NCBI GenBank assembly: GCA_013076295.1
Contig: RQOL01000527.1
Location: forward strand, 30,950-94,949
Direction of reading: 5' to 3'
DNA from: Sanderia malayensis
Lineage: Eukaryota; Cnidaria; Scyphozoa; Semaeostomeae; Pelagiidae
DNA: 64,000 bases
Under the pieces are notes generated by a model. That model worked only from the letters and a program-made list of their open reading frames with translations. It was not told where the DNA came from and searched no databases. Shown here piece after piece: positions 46,903-60,200 of the stretch. The stretch's first letter is position 1, and each line of letters begins with the position of its first letter. A program made the position numbers and the translations under genes.

Positions 46903-47469
46903 CAAAGCAAAGCATTCTTCTGATTTCTATTCAATTGTTTTAGCTTAACTGAAATACCTTTGTGAATAACTGAATATTATTTACTGGTTTTTAATCTGTG
47001 TTAAGTTTACTTTTTGTCATCTCTGTTTGTGTGGGCGCAGGAATGCAGCTTTACTTGCAAAAGCGTTCCTGGTTTTCCTTTTGTGGGCGTATGATAAGGC
47101 AATTACAAAAACAAGACGTAATTATTGGAAAATCATAATTGTTTTATCAGATTCCAGAATATGCTGAAAGAAACAGATTAATTCTGAGAATCTATTGTAT
47201 TATTAGTTTTTCTGGAAAAGAATACAGAAGAAACAGATAATTCAAGATATCGTGAAAGCCGGGGCTAGGAAGATATATTTTGCCTGTACGACATATGTTC
47301 AGGACTTATTTAAACTGATAAACTAAGTTACGGAAATTCGCAAGGGAAGAAATTGCGCATTACCAACAAAATAATTTGCAAAACTTAACGACCATCGCAA
47401 CAAAACAAAGGCCCCGCAGTCAGTCGAAGGAAGGGAGAGACAGGTATTATCAAGCAGCTGTATTGGAAA
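46903..47469. other. Spacer between ZZZ3 and GPSM2
   Basis: 567 bp between two plus-strand genes; ZZZ3 3' untranslated region on the left and the GPSM2 promoter and leader on the right. No other gene is seen. Confidence 0.5.
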
Positions 47470-50400
47470 ATGGCGGCTGAACAGCACTCCTGTATGGAAC
47501 TGGCTTTGGAAGGAGAAAGGCTTTGTAAAGATGGAGACTGTCGCTCCGGAGTATCGTATTTCGAAGCAGCCATACAAAAGGGAACTGAAGATTTGAAGAC
47601 GCTGAGTGCTATTTACAGTCAGCTTGGCAATGCCTATTTTTATTTGCAGGAATACGAAAAAGCTCTTGAGTTTCATAAGCATGATTTGACACTGGCAAGG
47701 ACTCTTGGAGATCGAATTGGCGAGGCAAAGGCCAGTGGGAATCTCGGCAATACACTGAAAGTTCTCGGCAAGTTTGACGAGGCAATTGTTTGCTGTACAC
47801 GCCATCTTGATATTTCAAGAGAGTTGTCTGACAAGGTAAATAAATTTGATATTTTTTGTTGGCATTAGTTAGGAGATGATTGCAGAGGGGCCTGAATGCG
47901 CCAAAGCTGTGTGATGCGTTTTGTTCATAAATGTGAATGCTTTCTTTACATTTAAATGCAACATGTGTAAAAAGTAGAAATAACCTAATTTGTCTGAAAA
48001 TGTAGATAAAAGGTCGTCTTTTAAATAATAGGACAATCTTGTAATAAATTGGGATGGATGACGATTTATTTATAATTTTTTTCTTGTTGACATTCACTTC
48101 TTCGATTTCTGCACTTTCGTTCTCTGGCTAAATTGAAGAGTTTAAAAACCCGTATAAAAGATTCAGTGCATTCAAAGAACCCTCCAGCTGATATTTCTGC
48201 TCAAAACAATAGACCTAGTAATATCCTATTGTGTTTAAACAATAAATAACATTAAACAACAACATTTAAACAACATTTGCAGGTTCTTGCAGGTTGTTCG
48301 GTATTTTTAATGTCAGTTGATATCAAAATTCAAAACAGTAACGTTACCAACCAATGTTGATCCTAACATTAACAATGATAATAATGCCAAGAATTGTTCT
48401 CTGTAGGTTGGAGAAGCTCGTGCTCTGTACAACCTTGGCAATGTGTACCATGCAAAGGGAAAACATCTCGGAAGAAGCCGACATAGAGACCCGGGAGACT
48501 TTCCAGAAGAAGTTAGATTTGCATTGGAAAGGGCTGTTGAGTTCTATGAGTAAGTAGAGATGCTTTCACTATCTTATGTGGAGAAATACTAAATCTTCAT
48601 CCAATATACTTAACATGTTATGAACTTCTTCTCAACACAGCAAGCTGAACTTCTTGTCTCTTTTAATTGATTTATGGCAACTGCTTTTAGCTATCATAAG
48701 TTTGTTGAACTGCTCAAAACAAACTTTTTCTGGGTCTTTTCAAGGTACCAGACAGATTCCACTGATCCAAAATTTTTGACATTTTGCCATGTTGTAGATG
48801 ATATGCTTCTGCAGTTGACTTTGTTTAGTTTTAAAACAACAGGGGCAAAACTGTTGATTCAGTTTTTGAAAGACAGAAAATATTGTTCTAACTAGAAACG
48901 GTTTGAATTTTACTGGATCAGATTATACAACGTTAACTGTTGATAATGAGTTATTTTGTATTAACAGCTTTTTTGAACTTGTAGCAAGTGAAACTACCGA
49001 CAGAAGAAAGACAGATAATTTTATTTTAGCAATATCATAACACCTTTTTTTAGAGCGAATCTGGTGTTGGTTCGTGAACTCAGGGACAGAGCTGCTGAGG
49101 GAAGAGCTTATGGAAATCTTGGCAATACTCATTATTTGCTTGGAAATTTTGACAAAGCTGTCCAGTTTCACGAAGAGGTGCAAAACATTTTTTATCTATT
49201 TGTTTGTGTCATGATTGCAAAATTCTTCAGTGCTTGTTCAGTTGCTGGGAAAATTGTTGGGACTCATTATGAGAGGGGCTTAATAGAGAGTGAGGGTTTA
49301 ATTCAAAGTTTTGTTCAAAAGGGGCCTATTAGAAATAATATAGTTATTAATAGAGCTTTTACGGTAGTAATCATTACTAGTAATCTCTTGCATCTCATCC
49401 CTCTTTGGTGTTTTGTTCAGAACGATCTTCAATTCAATTTGAAATCTCCTTTTTTTTGTCCATGTTATGTAATGTTTAGTTTGAAATGTCTTGGCCGTGC
49501 AGAGACGAGACAGGCCCCATGTCTAAACTGCGTCGGCTCGGATTGTCGGATTGTCGGACTGGTTGATTTGGCACCCGTGACGTCACAAGTCTGCGCAGTT
49601 TCCACGCGCGATAGTCGCAATTCAAAGGAACCGCATCCAATGATGCCACGTGAAACCACAGTCGTAAGAATAAACTAGATTATTCTTATGACTATGGTGA
49701 AACAGCTCGAACAATGTGCGGCTTTTTCTCGATGGCACAGCGGTCGCAACGAAGCTCCGACAACATAAATCTATTTTCCTATTGTGTGTGAACGCTCAGG
49801 AAACATTGTGTTATGTAAGACATATCATAGCCAACGTGTGCGTTGTAACAGATGACTAGGAAGCTAAAACTCGTGCAAAATCTTAGTGAATCTCGATTCC
49901 GTATTGCATTAACGTTTCCACATTTTCAATATACAACATTGAGCTTTATAATTCCTTCCTTCGAGCACTAAGACGCTCGGAGGAGGGATTTACGGTTTTG
50001 ATGTAATACGGTGGAAATTGAGCATACGTAACTACATAGAATTTACGTGTTGGACTGAGTTTGAAATTGAAGTATTCCAGTATGACAGTTGCTCGGTTAT
50101 GAATAAATTAATTAAATTGCGATGAATTATTAATGATCCATAAACGTGTGTTCATTGATTTTTGTTATTTTTCCAGCGTTTGCTCATCGCCCGTCAGTTC
50201 AACGATAGCGCAGCAGAAAGAAGAGCGTTTAGCAATCTTGGCAACGCACACGTTTTCCTTGGTGAATTTGAGATAGCTGCAGAATACTACAAGTAAGTAC
50301 TACACCATCATGGCCTTGCCTTATTTACAGGCTACGGTTCCACAGTTCTCAATGTAGCACTGTAGCACAGTGTTGATCGATTTGAGACTATACAAGTATT

Positions 50401-53400
50401 TCCATTTTCTCAAATCTCAAATATTTGCTTTCTCTAGAGCCGTTTTTTATTCTATATTTTCTTTGGAGGAAAATTAAATTGCTACCCATCCCCAGCAAAT
50501 TATCTTGCAAAGTATTCAATGGGAAGCGCCAAAAGTGCTGTCTTTATTACTACGATCATTTAATATCATCGAATTCAAAAGTGCTTGATGAGAAATATCA
50601 AAAAGCAGGAGTACACATGTCTATCAGATCGCTGGCAATTTTTTTCCGCAATGTCAATGAAACTTATTAACTTGCTGTTACTAGCTATTAATCATGCAAT
50701 ATGCATGCAAGCTGTAACTAACTTTCACGTTTTTTTTAAGAAGAAACTGGTTTATAAGAAACTAGAACAAGAATGGGCGAAAATCTAAAATTTCCATTCT
50801 TAAAAGATTCTATTTACTTTAATTTTTGCATTTTTATTTTTATTTGGAAAAGATTTTAGCGTTTGACTTTGATTTTTACGGGTTTTTTGATGACGGTCTG
50901 GGTTTACACCCTTCGATAAATGCTCAGCTTCAAAGCAATAAGATAGTTTTAAGTGCGGAAAATAAAGAGCCAATTAAGAAACGTTTGGTACTAAAATGAC
51001 AAAATTTTCATGTCAAATTAAAAAGCATTTGCTACTAAGTGCTGATTCAAGTTTCTTACGAAGTAAAAAAGTGTATTAACTTGGATATTACAATTGACAC
51101 CCGCTATGGAAATTATAACCAAAATATTTCAAAGTTATTCGTTGACATGTTTGTTGTTGTTTTTATTTGTAACAACAACAGCTATGCCTTTGTTTGTTGT
51201 TCGAGTTCAAAGAAAACATTGTCGTGTAACATTCATTTTAACAGACGAGCATGTGAATTTGTAATTGTTAGTTTATTATGCAAATGATAAGCAGCCAGCA
51301 TCTGGGAAGTTCGCGTGGCTACTTCTAAAACACTGAACGCGGAACGGCGTGCGAAACCAAACAGCCTGGCGGAACTAATCGGAAAATTTACTAAAACGCG
51401 GACCGGAATACTAGAATGCGAATTGATGTTTTCTAATCAGATATTTTTCTGATAGATGAAATATCAGCTGAGTTTCTCTAAGTTTGCTGGTCCCAAATTG
51501 TCATTATTATGGATGGAACTTACCCAAGGAGATTGGTCTAACTTTCTCATTTGCAAGCGCTTTGAATGTTACTTGGGGTCATAGACGTAGGAACCTGGGG
51601 GGCACTGGGGGCACGTGCCTCCCCAAGATTTTGCAAAAAACAAAGTGCCTTTTTTGTTTCACAAAGCGCCCTGTTCTATCGAGGATTTACGGTAGTTGAA
51701 GATTGCTGTTCGACTCCGTCGAAGGTCAACTGGAGACTTACGAGTTACATAACAATGTTTATTATTGTCAAACGTCGTGTACGCGAAGGAAACAGCTGCT
51801 AGCTTTTTCCATATTTGACAACAAAGTTGAAGATAGCTGTGCAACTGGGCTTTAAGAGCCGTCACATTGCCATGTTTTTCCATTTGGTGATGTGAAAAGC
51901 AAGCATTTGTATTGTGTTCTTGTTTTACCTTGTGGGTCGGATGGAGGGGGAGTTTGAAGAGAAAAACCACTGTTAGGTGTGACTGCACTTTTGAACTCCT
52001 CATCGGCTGTGTTAAACCACATTGGTCAATGATGGGCTACTGAATACAAACAGTATTCAATACTCACTGTGACATGCTACACAAGCGAACAAACATGCTA
52101 CAAAGGTTTCATTTCATCCCGCTTCATTATTTACGCTGTTAGCAACAAATATTAATATCAATCCGTAACGTGTGAAATGAGAAGCTGGCCAATTGCAGCC
52201 GCTAACTCTTGATGTACAATAATTATGGAGTAGTTTTTGTTTGAATCTTTTTGCTTAAGTCCTGCTAGTTAGTGACGGCTGCTCCACGTCCTCATGTTCA
52301 TTTGGACTCTAACCTGATATATGTTTGTTTTAACTCTAGCTTGGTAGCATGTTTATTTTCACTGCAACTCTGAATGTACACTTTTTTTATAAGAACACAC
52401 TTTATAAGAACACTGAGGCTCGATTTCTCAAAAAAATAAGAACAAGTTTAGAACATGCTCAGCTTCGGATGAGAAATTAAAAAAGAAACAAAAAGTGATT
52501 TTTGAATTTTTTCACTTCAACAAAACGAAACCATGCAATTCCTAAACAAAAGTCATTCATAAGACAACCTGTTATGCCGTAGTAAAGTGGCTGAGTACAT
52601 GTATAAATAATGTTTGAGTTCTGGTCTAATATTACTGCAAAAATAAAATAAGAACACTTTTGAGAACATTTGAGCCTCAAATTATGAAAAAATTAAGAAC
52701 ATCGAGCCTCGGCAAAAATTTTATGATTCTTATTAAAAAAATGTGTATTTATTGTTTTTGTTGTCATTGTAGGAAAACACTGGAAATAGCAGAGAGACTT
52801 GGAGATAGAGCAATCACAGCACAGGTTTGCATGTTATTGCATTATACACACTTTTGTTATAAGAACACACTTTATAAGAACAATGAGGTGTCACAGGCCC
52901 CAATAGCCGAGAGGAATAGACAACTTAAAGTTCGATCAGATCAGATTTTCAGTACACTTATTTATAAAAATTGGGAAACTAAAAATAAAACATTGCGTGG
53001 AAAGAATTACATAGATTATAAAAATAACATAACTACGTCTGCAAATAATTTTGTTAACGCAGCAGATTAAGTTTCCATATAAAAACATTGATGAAGATAC
53101 TAAGGCCCCGTTTACACGGTACCGGTCAAGTTTTTAGCCGTTCAAGTTTTTGTACGGATAGGGGTCGCGTTTACACGAGATCGGCTATCCGTACAAATAT
53201 TTGTACGGATAGCCGTGCAAAAACTTGTCCTGTTAGGAAGAGGACGAGTTGACAACTTGAGCGGTCAAATATTTGAACGGTACCGTCTAAACGCTTCTAA
53301 CCGTGCAAATATTTGTACGGATTCATAAAGAGGTGAAAAAGTCAGGAAAGCGAGGCACTTTGAAAATGCTAGATTTGGCGCTCAAAATTTAAAATCAATT

Positions 53401-56400
53401 TTTTGTTATTTGCGACTAAGGTTAACTTTCAGAAATAAAAAAGACGATAGTAAATTTCATAAAAATCCAGACAACAAATCATTTCACTCACCACACAAAA
53501 AATAATTCGACTTGGCGCCAACGATTCATGAAAAAGCATACTGCGCATGACGATCAAAGAAAGCCGGCTAGCAAAAGCCATCGTGTAAACGGGAGGCCTA
53601 TCCGTACAAATATTTGACCGGTACACCTAGCCGTACAAAAACTTGAACGGCTAAAAACTTGACCGGTACCGTGTAAACGGGGCCTAAATATAAAAATTAT
53701 TACGTAACGGGCTCGATGCTCATGAGTAAAATCGTGACAGAGGCTCGATTTCCCAAATAAATAAGAACAAGGTTAGAACATGCTCATCCTCGGATGAGAA
53801 ATTAAAACAAAAACAAGATGATTTTAGATTTATAAAAGAAATAGAGTGTATTGCATATGGTTGGTCTTGCCGCCGGGATCATCCAACAATCCGTATAATG
53901 TAATTTCAAGTCGTGTTATAATTGATTTACGTTGTTATGTTTTCCCGGGGGAATTTCAATAGACGGGGGTGTACAATTTTAAATGTGAAGTCATATCGTA
54001 AAATGTGGGAATTTTCCAAAAACGTCCTGCCTCAAAATTTAAAGTTGATAAAAAAATGCATACTCTAAAGTTTATCACCAGCTATTCTGTTCGTTACTAC
54101 TTCGTTCTGCAACCAATGCTGAAAGTGATAATATCTATGCACATCTACCATTACTTATGATTTGAGTCTTTTTCTGACAAAGCCTTGTATTACGAGTACA
54201 AGTGATACCCCGAAGTTTATGGCCATTGTTTTCTTACCTAAAATGATTCCCCAAAATTAATTTTCTGTCAGAAGAGGTTCCCCAAAAGTGCCACATCCAA
54301 TACCAGTATATACCGAAGTTAACTCCTCCCCCGGGTATCTTTCTATACTAGTTATGCCTGCTGGCATAGTCTTCTTACGCAATAATACCATTGCATTGTT
54401 ACACAAGAGAGGCAGATGTTTTTGCACCTGTGCTGCACTGTTTGTATTTTGTGTTGCATTTTGTGGTGGCATCTATTCGTATACAGCTCTTATCTTCAGT
54501 TGTCAGTTTGAAACGTAGTTTTAATCGGGGATGGTTTATAGTCTGTTGTTTTTTGTTCCATAAGGCTTGCTACAGCTTGGGTAATACATACACGCTTCTG
54601 AAGTGCTTTGAAAAGGCAGTTGATTACCACCAACGTCATCTAACAATCGCAAAGGAGCTTGGAGACCGGTATATATTTATTTATTAACACCTTATTCACA
54701 ATATATAATGTCAATATGAAGACGCGATCTACCCATGTTATATGCATAGTTATTGCTTTATAGAGCAATTTGATAATCTCGACTTAATAACGAACTCCCT
54801 ACGTGGTGCGGGAGACATTGTTTGGTGTCCATTGTTATGGTTTGCTATAGTTAAAGCCAAGGTTGATTCTATCACGAAGTAGTTTAAAATAACACGTGTC
54901 TTTTTCCCTGGAAGCTCGTTACAAATACAAGAGTACGTTATTGTGAGGTTACATTGCAACGCCTTTCAATTGGACGTTGTCGATTGATAGCACGATGGTA
55001 TTCTTTCTTCGATTTTAAGTATTCTTGTTTTTGCAGAGTTGGAGAAGGACGAGCGTATTGGAGTCTGGGTAACGCGTACACAGCCTTAAACAAGCACGAA
55101 CTGGCTTTACAATACGCTGAGAAGCATCTTTCGGTTTCTAAAGAGGTGAGCTATTTGACCAACTCGTGTGTTTTTATATACACAAGGTATTTGCAAGACT
55201 GATTGCAAGTAGGCAGGACTGTTTACGATTGATCATGTACGATTCTTCATTTTGTTTTGCGTTCAGGTTCAAGACAGGACAGGTGAATTGACTGCAGAGA
55301 TGAACATTGCCGATTTGAAAATTGTCCTTGGAATTTCTATGAAAAATACGCGGTATGCATCTATGGCAAAACGTCATTGATTTTTATCAAGATTTTCCGT
55401 GATAATTTCAAAATGCTATGAATAATGCTTTTAATCTGAGGATGATGCAGGTGTCATTGGTGCAACTTTTACTTCGTTGCTCTTTTTCAGCTTATTGAAC
55501 CTATGTTTTTCTTTGCAGAGTTGACGTTCAAGTTAGCGGACGCTCTCCAGATGTGTTGAGGCCAGGTAATCGCGTTTTTCTTGTAACTTTTTAACGTTTT
55601 CAACTTACGCGAAGTTGACTCCTCCTGACTCCTTTTCCCACAGCATTTCCACCTCTTCTCAAATTGATCTAGTGCCAACAAATTGGTCCTGCTCACATAT
55701 TTTTTCATTTCGTTTTAAGGTAATCGAGAGCAGAATTTTGTTGTGGTAAGTTGAAACTTCGCAATAACACCTTTGTGGAGCAGTTGCTTTTCTATAACAA
55801 TTTATCAATGTATTAGAATTAGCAGCCGGCTTTAGCTGCGCGTTAACTTTGCAGCTGTTTTTAATTATTCATATTTGCACATGTATTTCTCTTTAGAATG
55901 GATCTACTGGTCCCAGGCCGATCGGAAATACAGGATCAAATAGAAGTCTTGGTGATGTTAACCTCAGCGTCAATTCGGACCATGTATGTATGAATGCATC
56001 TGCGTCAAATCCGATTCAATCGATTAGCTTCGGTTTGATTTGATTAACAAATCTCGTGTAATCGAATAGACGTCGATCTTAATCCCTTCATCTTTACCGC
56101 TTGTCATCCTCTTTCCATTTTAAGCTTCAAAACTAGGCCTAATTCTATCTGCCTAACTTTAACGCATTTGCTTGTAATGCCACAAGTATGTGTAAGTTTA
56201 AAAGAGCTCTTAAGTTCATTATCATTCAACTAAGGAGCCTCCAGAAGATGGATTCTTTGTATCATGAGTTTTTTTCAGTTCGTATATTTTAGCCAGAGTA
56301 CTTTTAAAAATTTGAAACGCTTTATATTATTTTATTTTTGTGGTTTTTATTTTGTTTCAGTAAATAGCACGTCCACACAGCTTTATAGTTGCGTTTCTAC

Positions 56401-57265
56401 ATGATTTAAACTTCAATATATTAAGATAATTCAATCTAAGTTTCCTTTGAATTTCAGAGTTTCAATTCATCGCTGGATGAGGGGCCTGGTGACGATTTCT
56501 TCGACCTGTTGCTCAAATCACAAGGGGGTCGGATGGATGATCAAAGATGCGAACTCCCGATGGCCGGACAACAGAAGGCTGCTATTGCTGTCAACAACAC
56601 ATCCACGTCTAAGGATAAGAAACAACGTATACAACAACAAAACAACAGTAGTTTGAAGCCACCATCAGCTATGCAGCCAAGTGTCAGCACTGAAAACCTC
56701 TTCGATATACTGCAAAGAGTACAGGGCAACCGCATTGACGGACAACGCTCTCAGATGCCAGATCTTCCTGGCCTTGATCCAAATGGTAATTCACTGCTTA
56801 ATTTCAATGCAATTGTATCCTGTTCTGTCATGAAGTCTTCTTTAAATGTTCTCTTCTTTTTTTAGTTCGTGATCACCTTATAAATACCGAAGCACCGGCA
56901 ACTATTCCAGATGATTCATTTTTTGATATGCTTATGCGGTGCCAGGTATTGCCTTCTCTGCTGACCATCTTTTGTAGCTATTCCTCTGCATGCGTTCCAG
57001 CCATTTCTCTGCATTACACTTGGCTATTTTTCTCTATTATTTCCTGCCATCACTGTGCAATGTAACACGGTTTTCTTTCACACTAAGCCCCATATATAGT
57101 TTAGTATGATATTTTTAGGCCACTCGAATAGAAGACCAACGTTGTGATTTTCCTGCCCTGCCTCGTGGCCCAACTGTACCAGATGAGGACTTCTTCAATT
57201 TGATTTTAAAGTTGCAATCAAAGCGGATTAACGACCAAAGAGTACAGCTTCCTAATAAGAAATAA
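47470..57265 (+). CDS. GPSM2: LGN/Pins-type G-protein signalling modulator (TPR-GoLoco)
   Basis: Exons 47470-47835, 48407-48549, 49054-49177, 50177-50292, 52773-52824, 54565-54668, 55037-55145, 55267-55352, 55519-55565, 55720-55745, 55897-55983, 56458-56785, 56866-56945 and 57119-57265 give 604 aa (human LGN 684). LGN/Pins links cortical G-alpha-i to NuMA/Mud and dynein to orient the spindle. Residues ~8-360 are TPR repeats with the diagnostic LALEGERLCKDGDC, YSQLGNAYFYL, NLGNTLKVLG, NLGNVYHAKGK, SLGNTYTLL and SLGNAYTAL. Four GoLoco motifs follow: ~433-455 (FFDLLLKSQGGRMDDQR), ~499-521 (LFDILQRVQGNRIDGQR), ~545-568 (FFDMLMRCQATRIEDQR) and ~578-600 (FFNLILKLQSKRINDQR). The second has Gly in place of the acidic residue before Gln-Arg. 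It could equally be the single GPSM1/GPSM2 ancestor. Confidence 0.95.
49662..49704. repeat. Imperfect foldback in GPSM2 intron 3
   Basis: CCACAGTCGTAAGAATAA and TTATTCTTATGACTATGG are near-complementary (15 of 18) around a short loop. The flanking 49490-49660 stretch is GC-richer than the rest of the intron and may be a transposon remnant. Confidence 0.6.
52377..52418. repeat. Direct repeat left of GPSM2 exon 5
   Basis: About 40 bp with core TATAAGAACACACTTTATAA. It is nearly identical to 52847-52888 on the other side of exon 5. A further related block (AACATGCTCA...CGGATGAGAAATTAAA) occurs at 52440-52490 and 53770-53810. Confidence 0.8.
52847..52888. repeat. Direct repeat right of GPSM2 exon 5
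   Basis: Matches 52377-52418; the pair brackets the 52-bp exon 5 at a 470-bp distance. Confidence 0.8.
53104..53684. mobile_element. PIF/Harbinger-like MITE, 581 bp
   Basis: Long terminal inverted repeats beginning GGCCCCGTTTACACGGTACC, over 50 bp long, with TAA duplications at 53101-53103 and 53685-53687. Subterminal regions repeat ACAAATATTTGTACGGATAG and GCCGTTCAAGTTTTTG words. No transposase is encoded. It lies in GPSM2 intron 5 and belongs to the same family as 45566-45800. Confidence 0.85.
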
Positions 57266-60200
57266 TTGCAACACGACAGGACTCTATTGACCTGGTATGT
57301 TGATCTTATTGCTACAGCTTTACCTTTATGTGCGATGCATCGAATTTCGCTGCTCCTTCCCAGGGCATTCCTGTGACATTTCCTTGAACCGATTTTTTCT
57401 TCAACATCTCAGCTGTAATATTGCTGGGTTGTTAACGAAATCTCATTTGTTGTGATACATTCACGGCTATTTGTTATCATTGCAACAAGTATTTTCTTGG
57501 TTGAATCTCAGCCTGAGACACCAATACCTTGTTGTATGTCAGCAAAATTTATAGGCCAGGAAGGATAATAGTTATCGCAATATAACATTGTGTAATATAC
57601 TTTAGGTTAAAGTATGGTTAAAGTATTAGGTTTAGGTTAATTAGGCTAAAGTATGTTGAAGATGTTAGTTCCTAAGCATTTTATTTTTATTTTATTCGTC
57701 TCCTGTTAGTTTCTACTTTTCAACCGTTCACTTCTGATTTTATACATCATTCGAATGAAACTTGTTGTTTTTATTTCCAGCGTTTTAATTCCTTCACAAC
57801 TACAAGATTGACTGACACGTGTGGAAACCCAATTCACTGAACCACTTAACTCCTGCAAGTCATGAGCAATTCGATTGATAATACTGTTATTTTCATTGTG
57901 ATAACCCAACATTGGCAATTTAAACTTGCTGTCAGCCATACACACCACACTGTTGCAATCAGAAGTCCCGTTACCTTGGATTTATTGGATGAAAGAGAGA
58001 CTAGTACAAAATGATATACATTGTACTCTATCAGGGTTTCAATGGTGACTAATAAAGGTGGGAGCTTGTAAATATTATTATTACTGCTATTGTTATTATT
58101 ACTATTATTATAAGTCATGTGCAACCAAAATTAGATGACAAAGCAACTGTACCATCGCTGTATTTGTATGATTACGAAACGTTAAATTTTTTTACAAATT
58201 AAGCGTACCTAGTAGATAAACCGTCGGAAATATTTATCAAATGATTTCCAAGTAAAATTAGAAGAAATTACCCTCGTATCAAATTTTGTTTCTTTAAAAC
58301 GAATAACACAGTGTGTTAAAACTTATGTTATATGAGAACCATAGTCTTTATTATTGGCAAGGCCTTCTGTTAGATAAAACAAATAAGCTGCTATGCATAA
58401 TTGTAAATTGATATTAGGAGTTTTTTTATACCGATCAAAGGGGTTTAAGCGAGTTTTATTCCATCAGGATTCATATAGATTGGACTAGATTTCACAACTG
58501 TCTTTAGATTTAGCCATTTAGGTTTATATCGTAATAATCATCAAATCCTCCAGTCGAAAGTTGCCAAATTTTGGCTGAGCCTAATTTCCCTCATGCTTTC
58601 TTCAAATATTTTAATCTTAGACTGTTTTAATTTTTGTCTATTGCCGCTTTGGTGGTTTTAGATATCGTGGCTTTTATCTAGAATTATTATAATTATAATT
58701 ATTATTTTTTGCATTGATTTTCTGAAACGTAAAACGTGATGGTTTGGATATATGGTTAGGTGGTATAAAAAGTAATCTGAATGATTTCTGTCTCTAAATC
58801 AAGAGGAGGCTGTACTCATTTGTTGAGTGGGACAAAGGCGCAAGAAGTCTTTAGAATTGCGAGTGAATGGTATTTTATTTTTACTAATTTATTTATCTAA
58901 AAGTTTAGTTAAATTGAAAGTGGGTGATGATTTCCAAATGGCAATATTTGTTAACATAAGTTTCATTGTCTTCTAGATTATCAAAGGATGGAGTATTTTT
59001 GTGATATTCGAATTGCCAAAACGACAACATTAAGTAAAGAAGATTTTCCAACTACAAGTAAAGTTATTTTATTTTTCTTTATCTTTCTGTATAAATAACG
59101 ATAATAGCCTTTTAGAAATAAAATAATTTTGTAGTGTTAGTTAATGATAATTAATTACAATTATTTCATAATTGACGCTGATTGCTTGCTTTATAGGAAT
59201 TAGAGGACCAACATTCAACTGGACCAATCTTCATTTAAGCCCTTAAAGAATTCTCATTTGCTTGAAACAATTGCTCAAGACCAACTGCCAATACCGGATC
59301 ACGATCATTACAGACAATGCCTCAATTTACCTGTAAGTTATGCTTAACATTGGCCACTAGTCCTCCTCAATGTAGTTGCAATCTTTACCTATCACATTTT
59401 GCTTCAAATTGTGAAGTTTTGTCATTGCTGTCTTGGTTTTGAACAGTTGCAAAGACAGCTGAAAGCTGTGTTTAATTGGGAAAAATAAAGCTGGCCTTCA
59501 AAGAAGTGTATTTAGATGTCATACTTTGAGGTAATTTTATCTGTGACATCATGTATTAACAGGACGCATGCGCATTTGGTTTACTCCCTCGTTTAACTGC
59601 CCACTTAATATCCTCATGGCTTAATTTGCACAAGCCTTCCGTGGTGACCATTGCCTGTGCTAAATGCCACTGGGAATTTCTTCACTTTCGACCATGAGTT
59701 ACTGATCTTTAAAAAAGATTTTATCTTCGAATAGCGATCAGTGATTCTATTTGGCAAAATGAGGTAAGATGGTGAGCATTTGTGGCAGCTCGGCACGTGG
59801 CATAGGTTCCCCCGGGGAAGATAGGGTTTCGCCGTTTTTTTGGCGAAATTTTATTGGAACCGGGTAATTTTCAAAAATGTTTGAACAAGTTTTCACATTT
59901 TCAATTCTTCTTTTTCTAACCAATCAAAAAGTTGTTGAAGGCAAGACCGAAACTCCCTTGAGAAGGAAGTATTAAGAGTCGTCTACCATTGTGTCTACCA
60001 TTAATGACAACTCGGGGGTCAAAAGTGTTCTCGTATGGAAGCTTCGATGCCTTCAACTATTATAGCCAACAATCACTTTGTATCCTTGCTATTGAGATCT
60101 TATGCTGTGATGTGTTGCACGAGGGAGTTTATCACTAGCGCATGCTTGATAAACCTCTCTTTCAAGATCTTAACAATGAACTTTCTTCTCATTTGGATTT

